From Candidatus Gastranaerophilales bacterium (GTDB lineage Bacteria > Cyanobacteriota > Vampirovibrionia > Gastranaerophilales > JAQUYY01), in contig JAQUYY010000063.1 of NCBI GenBank assembly GCA_028691575.1, positions 1 to 9,119 of the forward strand: 9,119 nucleotides of DNA. The letters run 5' to 3'. The notes below the pieces were generated by a model. It made no database searches and had not been told where the DNA came from. It saw nothing but the letters and a program-made list of their open reading frames with translations. Below, piece by piece: positions 1 through 6,157 of the stretch. Position 1 is the stretch's first letter. Each line of letters starts with the position of its first letter. The position numbers were made by a program, and so were the translations under genes.

Positions 1-346
1 ATCAGGTACTTTTTTACCCGGTAAATTTGCTGATACAGCAGTAATTGAGGTTTTGAACAATTTAAAAGAGTACGGATGTTTAAAATCTCAATTATTAGTT
101 TGTATAGCCGGTGGAGCACAAATGTTTGCCTTGCAGAAAGAAAGTAATATTTTAAATGTGGGAATGCGCAATACTATTGCTGTAAAAGCAATGCTGGCAA
201 AAGAAAATCTTAAATTAATAGCGAGTGATACAGGTGGTAATCAGGGAAGAACTTTAAAACTTGATATTCCCACAGGAATTGTTTATGTTAGAAGTGTAAG
301 AGAAACTGAGAAAATCCTAGGAGGAAATTTATGTCCAAAATATTAA
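1..346 (+). CDS. cheD: Chemoreceptor glutamine deamidase CheD, 3' part
   Basis: This is the C-terminal part of CheD, which deamidates glutamines on chemoreceptors and, in CheC/CheD systems, takes part in adaptation. The frame is open to the left edge (first full codon at position 2), so the gene is cut by the window. The TTG at 53 is an internal leucine codon, because matching family sequence (FLPGKFADTAV) precedes it. Visible family landmarks are an IAGGAQMF stretch, GMRNTIAV, and ASDTGGNQGRTL followed by TGIVYVRS near the end. The catalytic Cys and His of CheD lie in the N-terminal part outside the window, so activity cannot be judged. The last 16 bases overlap the start of cheY, which implies translational coupling. 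No cheC is visible; it may lie to the left. Confidence 0.9.
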   Translation, partial: SGTFLPGKFADTAVIEVLNNLKEYGCLKSQLLVCIAGGAQMFALQKESNILNVGMRNTIAVKAMLAKENLKLIASDTGGNQGRTLKLDIPTGIVYVRSVRETEKILGGNLCPKY

Positions 347-690
347 TAGTTGATGATGCAGCATTTATGAGAATGATGTTAAAAGACATTTTAAGCAAAA
401 ATGGCTTTGAAGTTATTGGAGAAGCTGCTAACGGAGATGAAGCAGTTCAAAAATTCGTTGAGTTATCTCCTGATCTGGTAACTATGGATATTACAATGCC
501 ACTATGTGACGGTATACAGGCATTAAAACAAATAAAAGCCAAGAATGCCAATGCAAAAGTTGTAATGTGTTCTGCAATGGGACAACAAGCCATGGTTATT
601 GAGTCTATCCAGGCAGGTGCAAAAGATTTTATTGTTAAACCTTTTCAAGCTGATAGGGTAGTAGAAGCCATAAGAAAAGCGTTAATTTAA
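331..690 (+). CDS. cheY: Chemotaxis response regulator CheY
   Basis: A single-domain receiver of 119 residues, the usual CheY length. Phosphorylated by CheA, CheY binds the flagellar switch to change rotation. The acidic pocket is D8-D9, the phosphoacceptor is D53 (in MDITMP), the switch serine is S81 and the conserved lysine is K103 (KPF). The aromatic switch position is F100. There is no output domain. The ATG at 331 is chosen because a perfect AGGAGG (319-324) sits 6 bases upstream inside cheD, and the N-terminus MSKILIVDDA is standard. The stand-alone form, next to cheD and a flagellar export gene, supports CheY over an unrelated single-domain regulator. Confidence 0.95.
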   Translation: MSKILIVDDAAFMRMMLKDILSKNGFEVIGEAANGDEAVQKFVELSPDLVTMDITMPLCDGIQALKQIKAKNANAKVVMCSAMGQQAMVIESIQAGAKDFIVKPFQADRVVEAIRKALI

Positions 691-707
691 TAATTGAGGA
701 TAGAAAA

Positions 708-1154
708 ATGAATTTTGTTGTAAAGATAGTTTTGTCTATTTGTGCTGTACTTGCACAGTTTATTACAACAGATATTTATGCTTTTTCTAAGGAACTTGCT
801 GAAAATGCTGTAAATAATGCTGATAAAGCCATTCCTATAACTGATGCTTTAGCCTCTAAAAATACTTATGAGCCTAATATGTTTTCTTTGGTTCTTTCTC
901 TTACAATTGTTATAGTATTGATTATTATTACAGGTTGGTTGTTTATTAAATTTAATAAATTTCTTCCCGAAATCTTGAAAAAAAAGGCTGATTTTGATAA
1001 TAGCAACAAAATAAATATACTTTCTACAACTAATCTGGGCAATAATAAAAGTTTGCATATTATTGAGGTTAAAAACAGACAATTTTTAGTTGGAAGTACG
1101 GTAAATGAGGTAAATCTTATAGCTGAAGTTACAGCAAAAGAGCAAAAAATGTAG
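708..1154 (+). CDS. fliO: Flagellar biosynthesis protein FliO-like
   Basis: A 148-residue membrane protein resembling FliO, which helps assemble the FliP/FliQ/FliR export gate of the flagellar type III secretion apparatus. Residues 1-25 form a signal-peptide-like hydrophobic segment, possibly cleaved near IYA-F. A second strong transmembrane helix covers about 58-80 and is followed by a basic KFNKF patch, which predicts a cytoplasmic C-terminus. The C-terminal domain (about 102-142) has the FliO pattern: ILSTTNLGNNKSLHIIEV, then RQFLVGST and VNLIAEV. FliO is poorly conserved, so the call rests on this pattern, the topology and the cheY neighbourhood. The ATG at 708 follows TGAGGA (695-700) at 7 bases. 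The gene starts 17 bases after cheY. Confidence 0.8.
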   Translation: MNFVVKIVLSICAVLAQFITTDIYAFSKELAENAVNNADKAIPITDALASKNTYEPNMFSLVLSLTIVIVLIIITGWLFIKFNKFLPEILKKKADFDNSNKINILSTTNLGNNKSLHIIEVKNRQFLVGSTVNEVNLIAEVTAKEQKM

Positions 1155-1176
1155 TGAAAAAGAGTGGGGATATAAA

Positions 1177-2058
1177 ATGATTAGAAAAATCAAAATAGGG
1201 AATAAATTTGTTGGAGCAGGGGAAAAAGCTTTTGTAATAGCTGAAATTGGTATAAATCACAATGGTTGCATTACTATTGCAAAAAAATTGATTGATATTG
1301 CTGTTTCGGCAGGTTGTGACGCTGTTAAGTTTCAAAAAAGAACAATAGATGTTGTTTATACAAAAGAAGAACTTGATATGCCAAGACAGAATCATTTTGG
1401 AGATACGAACGGTGATCTTAAAAGAGGTCTTGAATTTGGGTATGATGAGTATAAAGAAATAGATGAATATTGCAAAGAAAAGAATATACTATGGTTTGCA
1501 TCCTGTTGGGATGAAAAATCCGTTGATTTTATAGATCAGTTTAATCCTCCCTGTTATAAGATCTCATCCGCAAGTTTAACGGATGACGAACTTATAAAAT
1601 ATACAAAATCTAAAGGAAAGCCGATTTTACTTTCTACCGGAATGAGCACTCAAGAAGAAATTGACCATGCTGTTAAAATTATCGGCAATAATATGATTTT
1701 ATATCATTGCACTTCAACGTATCCGACAAATAATAGCGAAGCAAATTTAGCTGTAATTAAAAATTATGTAAATAAATATGATTTTCCGATAGGTTATAGC
1801 GGGCATGAAAGAGGCTTGACTCCTACCGTTGTAGCTGTTGCTTTTGGTGCAGTTTCTGTAGAAAGACATATTACTTTAGATAGAACATTATGGGGAAGTG
1901 ATCAGGCTGCAAGCCTTGAGCCGGAAGGATTATTTAGACTTATTAGGGATATTAGACAACTTCCTGCTTTAATTGGTTCAGGTGAAAAAATCGTGTTTGA
2001 AAGTGAAAAACCTATTATCAAAAAACTTAGAAGGGTAAAAGGTTCTGTAAGTGTTTAA
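1177..2058 (+). CDS. NeuB-family nonulosonic acid synthase, short form without SAF domain
   Basis: A 293-residue TIM-barrel enzyme of the sialic acid synthase family, which condenses phosphoenolpyruvate with a hexose (or its 6-phosphate) to make a nine-carbon 2-keto acid. Family landmarks are AEIGINHNG (22-30), AVKFQK (49-54), YHCTSTYPT (176-184), YSGHERG (207-213, H210) and VERHITLDRT followed by GSDQAASLEP. H210 and H231 fit the two metal-binding histidines known in NeuB. The protein ends soon after KKLRRVKG, where the usual C-terminal SAF (antifreeze-like) domain would begin, so it is about 50 residues shorter than classic NeuB. The ATG at 1177 follows GGGGA (1166-1170) at 6 bases. Its 3' end overlaps the next gene by 8 bases. 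The exact sugar product (KDN, Neu5Ac, legionaminic or pseudaminic acid type) cannot be read from the sequence alone. Confidence 0.88.
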   Translation: MIRKIKIGNKFVGAGEKAFVIAEIGINHNGCITIAKKLIDIAVSAGCDAVKFQKRTIDVVYTKEELDMPRQNHFGDTNGDLKRGLEFGYDEYKEIDEYCKEKNILWFASCWDEKSVDFIDQFNPPCYKISSASLTDDELIKYTKSKGKPILLSTGMSTQEEIDHAVKIIGNNMILYHCTSTYPTNNSEANLAVIKNYVNKYDFPIGYSGHERGLTPTVVAVAFGAVSVERHITLDRTLWGSDQAASLEPEGLFRLIRDIRQLPALIGSGEKIVFESEKPIIKKLRRVKGSVSV

Positions 2059-2530
2059 AAATCATAAGATTAAGTTAATCGCTACTGATTTTGACGGAAT
2101 AATGACAGATGGAGGGGTTTGTTTTTCCTCTGTATCATCGGAAGAAATTAAAAAAGTTAATTTTAAAGATATAATGGGAATGTCATTGGCTGTCCAAAAT
2201 GATTATATTGTTGCGATTATTTCCGGTGAAAAAAATAAGATTATTGATACGGTTGCTGCAAAATTTAATCTTGAAGATGTTCATCAGGGAGTGAAAGATA
2301 AACTTTCTGTAATTAAATCATTAGCTTTAAAATATAATTTAAAACCTGAAGAAATATGTTATTTGGGTGACGATATTAATGATATAACTGCTTTAGAATA
2401 TGTAAAGTATGCTATATGTGTTCCGGATGCTAATTATAAGGTGAAAGAAATAGCCGGAATATATATTACAAATGCATCCGGAGGAAATGGCGCATATCGT
2501 GAAATAATAGACTTGATAATTAATAATTGA
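2051..2530 (+). CDS. KdsC-family HAD phosphatase, probably KDN-9-phosphate-type
   Basis: A 159-residue capless (type C0) haloacid dehalogenase phosphatase. HAD motifs are DFDGIMTDG (nucleophile D13, acid/base D15), S58 in AIISG, K84 in VKDKL, and GDDIND with D107, D108 and D111; the tail GGNGAYRE matches the KdsC family. After ISG it has E60, and 11 residues later K71. As I recall, Glu and Lys at this spacing mark 2-keto-3-deoxynononate-9-phosphate phosphatase (Bacteroides BT1713 Glu56/Lys67), whereas KDO-8-phosphate phosphatases have Arg after TG. With the NeuB-like gene it overlaps by 8 bases, a 9-phospho-nonulosonate phosphatase is the best inference. The start is GTG at 2051; a later start would remove motif I. 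AAGG (2039-2042) lies 8 bases upstream. Confidence 0.82.
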   Translation: MFKNHKIKLIATDFDGIMTDGGVCFSSVSSEEIKKVNFKDIMGMSLAVQNDYIVAIISGEKNKIIDTVAAKFNLEDVHQGVKDKLSVIKSLALKYNLKPEEICYLGDDINDITALEYVKYAICVPDANYKVKEIAGIYITNASGGNGAYREIIDLIINN

Positions 2531-2545
2531 TTAAAGGGATAGCTC

Positions 2546-4213
2546 ATGTTTAATAAAAATTTGGAAGCGTTGGAAAAAATAAACTCAAATTTAGCTCAAA
2601 GACTGAAGAATATTGATTTAGATTCTACAAAACAAGAAATACAAGTGTTTGAAGCTGAAACTAAAGATTTGATTTTGAATTATAAAAATATTAATCTGCA
2701 CAGTTCAATCGATCCTGTAAGAGAAGCCAATACTTTTTGGAACAGAACCGTTAAGACTGATTTAAAAGAGAATGACATACAAGTTATGTTTGGATTTGGC
2801 TTGGGGTATTTGTTTAAAAGAGGATACGTTAATTCATCTTCAAAAATTCTTGTTTTCGAACCTTTTGTAGATATTTTGCGTTTTGTTTTTGAGTATGTGG
2901 ATTTTTCTAATGAATTATCGGATAAGAGAGTTTTTATAACAGATAATGTAGAAGAGTATGTTTCAGAGCTTAATAAACAGCTTTTGTCGGGTGATAAAAT
3001 AGAGTTTTTATTCCTGAATTCTTATGCAACTTTGGCTAAAGATGCTCTCCAAGAATTGACAAAACAATCTTTAATGCTCTATCAGAATAAAAATTTAGAA
3101 GGCAATTATAAAGAAAAACCTAAAATTTGGTGTACGAATTTTATTAATAATTTATCAAGATTGCCAAAAGATAAGTTCGTAAACCAGCTTTCTAACCGTT
3201 TATCAGATAAATGTGCGTTAATAATTGATAATTTTGCAAGTATTTCAATTTATATTGATAAAATTAAGATAAACAGAGAAAAATTTGTTCTGATAACTTC
3301 GCCATTAGTTTATGAAAAACTTTTTGCAAATTCAATTACCCCTGATTTTGTCATATATTCTGATGAACAATTTTTTTCCGAGGAAGATTTGCTGATTCAA
3401 ACAAATGTTATATCTGATATACGGTCAAAGATGAATTTTGAGCCTAAAGCAAATTTCTTTTATTTACCTGAAAATTATCAACTGGCAAATGTGATTTGTC
3501 TTAATATAGAAGAGCTACAGCCGTTGCAAAACACAACAAAAATTGTTCCGATTGCAATAAATTGCGCTAATTTGATGGGATGTCAAACAATTGCTTTATT
3601 GGGCGCAGATTTTCAGGATAAATTTTTAATCAGACAACTGAGTGAAATTTTGGAAAATGACATTAAATTAACTTTATTAGATAGTACAAAACCATTAGAA
3701 AATATTAGTGTTTCATCATTTGATTCGTTTATTAAATTTGCTGAAAATTCTTCATCTGAAATTAATGAATTATTATTAAGCAACGCTAAAAATTCAATAA
3801 ATATGAAAGAAATAATTTTCCAAATAAAAAATGAATATGCAAAACTTGATATTATCAACAAAGATGCTAAACAGGTTTATGAAACTCTGGAAATTGTTTG
3901 TGAGGAAATGGAGAAGCAAGATGCTGATATTGTTGAAATTCAAGCTAAATTAGAATCCATTTCTGCCAGCCTTGGTACTTTAAGACAAATAATGATACAA
4001 AATCAGTTTATTGCAACTTATATGCAGAATGAAATTTGGCAATATACTCAAAATTATGCACTTAATATACTTCCGAATGTAGAAGATGTCAAAAAGAATA
4101 TGCTGTTGGAAAAACAAATATTTGGTCATGTATTTAATTTTTCAAGTTTGTTGCTTGAATTATTGAATACTTCAATTCGTAAAATGGAAACCAACTCAAA
4201 AATAACTGTTTAA
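2546..4213 (+). CDS. MAF/DUF115-type motility glycosyltransferase-like protein, divergent
   Basis: A 555-residue protein resembling the MAF (motility associated factor, DUF115/6-hydroxymethylpterin pyrophosphokinase-like) family, which transfers nonulosonic acids to flagellin. Similarities are LHSSIDPVREA (51-61), a nucleotide-binding-like FGFGLGYL (82-89) and ILVFEP (101-106) in the N-terminal domain, ITPDFVIYSD (264-273) in the central domain, and INCANLMGCQTIALLGADF (338-356), matching the family's VA..A..LG...I.L.G.D stretch. Where typical MAF proteins have GPSL, this one reads NFASI (229-233), so the key motif is degenerate. Residues of about 400-500 look helical or coiled coil. The ATG at 2546 follows AAAGGGA, 15 bases after the phosphatase gene. 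It is last in the run before a terminator. The family call is moderate; enzymatic activity is uncertain. Confidence 0.68.
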   Translation: MFNKNLEALEKINSNLAQRLKNIDLDSTKQEIQVFEAETKDLILNYKNINLHSSIDPVREANTFWNRTVKTDLKENDIQVMFGFGLGYLFKRGYVNSSSKILVFEPFVDILRFVFEYVDFSNELSDKRVFITDNVEEYVSELNKQLLSGDKIEFLFLNSYATLAKDALQELTKQSLMLYQNKNLEGNYKEKPKIWCTNFINNLSRLPKDKFVNQLSNRLSDKCALIIDNFASISIYIDKIKINREKFVLITSPLVYEKLFANSITPDFVIYSDEQFFSEEDLLIQTNVISDIRSKMNFEPKANFFYLPENYQLANVICLNIEELQPLQNTTKIVPIAINCANLMGCQTIALLGADFQDKFLIRQLSEILENDIKLTLLDSTKPLENISVSSFDSFIKFAENSSSEINELLLSNAKNSINMKEIIFQIKNEYAKLDIINKDAKQVYETLEIVCEEMEKQDADIVEIQAKLESISASLGTLRQIMIQNQFIATYMQNEIWQYTQNYALNILPNVEDVKKNMLLEKQIFGHVFNFSSLLLELLNTSIRKMETNSKITV

Positions 4214-4234
4214 ATAAATCATAATTTTATTAAG

Positions 4235-4265
4235 AAAAAGATGCTTGATATTAGCATCTTTTTTT
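4235..4265 (+). terminator. Rho-independent terminator after the flagellar/nonulosonate run
   Basis: The arms AAAAAGATGC (4235-4244) and GCATCTTTTT (4254-4263) pair perfectly over 10 bp with a 9-base loop, and the 3' arm runs into seven T residues (4259-4265). It lies 21 bases after the MAF-like stop codon and separates this run from the next promoter. Confidence 0.88.
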
Positions 4266-4282
4266 AATTAATGGAATTTATC

Positions 4283-4291
4283 TGATATAAT
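4283..4291 (+). promoter_or_regulatory. Extended -10 promoter for the TPR-lysC unit
   Basis: TGATATAAT contains a perfect TATAAT (4286-4291) preceded by the TGn of an extended -10 element. No good -35 is present at 17 bases (TTTAAT, 4263-4268, overlapping the terminator T-run), which is acceptable for an extended -10 promoter. The start of transcription would fall near 4298, giving a leader of about 20 bases before the ATG at 4321. Confidence 0.65.
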
Positions 4292-4320
4292 GACCTTGTA
4301 TATCTGTGTCGGAAGTTATT

Positions 4321-6150
4321 ATGATTAATTTTTTTAAAAATATTTTTAAATTTATTACAAAGATAAATAATTCTTTAATAGAATATAAAATTATATCTAA
4401 TAATGTTCAAATACCTTCATATGCTTATGTAAATTGGGGTATCAGTCTGGCTCAATCGGGAGAAATAGATAAAGCAATTGAAAAATTTGAATCATCAAGC
4501 CAAATGGGATTGATGAATCCTGAAAGTTTTATCAATTGGGGCATAGCACTTGCTCAAAAAAATGATTATATTGGGGCAATAAATAAATTTAAACAGGCTG
4601 CAAAATTAAAGCCCGAATGTGCAAAAATATTTTCACTTTGGGGAGCTGCACTTGTAGAACTTGGTCAATCTGATGAAGCTGAAGAAATGTACAAACATGC
4701 TCTTAATTTTGATTCAAAAGATGCTGATATATACATAAACTGGGGTATAGCACTTGCAAGACAAGGTAAGAAAAATTCTGCCGAAGAAAAGTTTAAAAAT
4801 GCTCTTAAAATTAACCAAAAATCTATACATGCATTATTTTTGCTTGGTGCAGTATGCTTAGAATTAAATAAACCGGAAGAATCTGTTGGAAGATTCTCTC
4901 AATTAATGAAGTTATGTCCGAATCACGTTGACGGTACATATTATTATTCAATTGCATTAAAAAAATTGCAAAAATATGAAGATGCTCTTGTATATGCAAA
5001 AAAAGTTATTAATTTATTACCTTCAAAATTAGAATTTTATATTAATCTTGCAGAAATATATGTTGCGTTGGGGGAGTTTGCTCTAGCTGACGAATGTTAT
5101 AAAACTGCAGCAAAAATCGATGAAAACTTACCCGAATTAAACTATTCATGGGGAGTTACTCTCCAAAAACAGTTAAAACACTCAGAAGCTATTGAAAAAT
5201 TCAATATTTCGTTAGCTAATAATCCTGATAATATTCATTGTAAGTTTAATTTGGCTGTATCATCAGCAGAAAATCAAGAATATCAAAAAGCTGTTGAAAT
5301 GTTAGAGGATATTGTTAAAATTGATAAAGATTACAAAAAAGCATATCCCGTTTTAGCAAGAATTTACTTAAAAAATAACAATTTTAAAAAAGCCATTGAA
5401 AATTTTGAAATTGCTATAAAATCTTCTAGAAAAAATTCTATTTTAAATTTTGATATTGCTTGTATTTATGCATCTATTGGCGATTTTACAAAAGCTATTA
5501 AATATTTTATCAGAACTATTGAGTTTCACCCTGATTTTTTGCCGGCTCACTTGAATTTAGCAAAAACTTACAATGATAATAATCAAGGTGATGAAGCTAT
5601 TAGAAAAATGCGAAATGCTTACAAATTAGCACCGGATTCTTTGCAGGTGAATTTTATTTATGGTTTGATTCTCTCTAAAAATGCTGAATATAGAGATGCG
5701 ATTTTAAAATTTGAAAAATGTATTGGCATCAATATTGATTTTGTACCTGCTTATATTGCAAAAGGCGAAGTTTATTTAAAAGAAAAAAAATATCTTGAAG
5801 CAAAAGAATATTTTGAAATGATTTTGAGCAAATTTGAGAACCATAAAATGGCAAAATATTTGTTGGGAATTACTTTTAAAGAATGGGCTGAGCTTGATAA
5901 TAATAATGAATATTTTTCAAATGCTTTATCAATATTTGAAGAAATTATGTCTGAAGATAGTCAAAATCTTCCTTGTAGAGCACTGTCTGCTTATATAAAA
6001 GGAAAGTTGGGCTATCAGGAAGAATTTGAAGAAGATTTCAAAAAAATGTTTGAGCAATATCCGAATAATTATGATATTATATACAAATATCTGGAAGAAA
6101 GTCTTGATAAGTTAAATTATAAAAGAGATTGTGCAGAGTTTATAAAATAG
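4321..6150 (+). CDS. Tetratricopeptide repeat protein, about 16 repeats
   Basis: A 609-residue protein built almost wholly of 34-residue TPR units, which form a superhelical scaffold for protein binding. After a hydrophobic/basic N-terminus (MINFFKNIFKFITK), repeats start near residue 34 and run in exact 34-residue register for about 14 units; a 15th carries an inserted acidic Asn-rich loop (around DNNNEY) and a 16th is degenerate. Repeats 1, 2 and 4 share NWGI(S/A)LA, with the tryptophan codons at 4435, 4537 and 4741. No catalytic domain or classical signal peptide is visible. ATG 4321 is preferred over GTG 4306 because GGAAG (4311-4315) sits 5 bases before it, while the GTG has no ribosome binding site and lies almost at the predicted transcript start. 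The partner is unknown; the position after a MAF-like gene hints at a glycosylation or motility role, but the terminator separates them. Confidence 0.88.
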   Translation: MINFFKNIFKFITKINNSLIEYKIISNNVQIPSYAYVNWGISLAQSGEIDKAIEKFESSSQMGLMNPESFINWGIALAQKNDYIGAINKFKQAAKLKPECAKIFSLWGAALVELGQSDEAEEMYKHALNFDSKDADIYINWGIALARQGKKNSAEEKFKNALKINQKSIHALFLLGAVCLELNKPEESVGRFSQLMKLCPNHVDGTYYYSIALKKLQKYEDALVYAKKVINLLPSKLEFYINLAEIYVALGEFALADECYKTAAKIDENLPELNYSWGVTLQKQLKHSEAIEKFNISLANNPDNIHCKFNLAVSSAENQEYQKAVEMLEDIVKIDKDYKKAYPVLARIYLKNNNFKKAIENFEIAIKSSRKNSILNFDIACIYASIGDFTKAIKYFIRTIEFHPDFLPAHLNLAKTYNDNNQGDEAIRKMRNAYKLAPDSLQVNFIYGLILSKNAEYRDAILKFEKCIGINIDFVPAYIAKGEVYLKEKKYLEAKEYFEMILSKFENHKMAKYLLGITFKEWAELDNNNEYFSNALSIFEEIMSEDSQNLPCRALSAYIKGKLGYQEEFEEDFKKMFEQYPNNYDIIYKYLEESLDKLNYKRDCAEFIK

Positions 6151-6157
6151 GTTTATT

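Noticed and set aside
53..55. TTG at 53 as a gene start
   Set aside because: The same frame continues to the left edge with CheD-like sequence, so this is an internal leucine codon in a truncated gene.
849..1395. Minus-strand open frames at 849-1082 and 1129-1395
   Set aside because: They lie opposite the fliO-like and neuB-like genes, have low-complexity Phe/Asn/Ile/Lys-rich products, and show no ribosome binding site or family motif. They are shadows of the + strand genes.
2051..2530. Standard KDO-8-phosphate phosphatase (kdsC) for lipopolysaccharide
   Set aside because: No kdsA, kdsB or kdsD neighbour is present, the partner is a NeuB-family synthase, and the residue after ISG is Glu rather than Arg.
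3613..3861. Minus-strand open frame of 82 codons
   Set aside because: It is antisense to the MAF-like gene, which has clear coding character throughout this stretch.
4306..4320. GTG at 4306 as start of the TPR protein
   Set aside because: There is no ribosome binding site upstream, and it would lie within about 10 bases of the predicted transcript start. ATG 4321 has GGAAG at good spacing.
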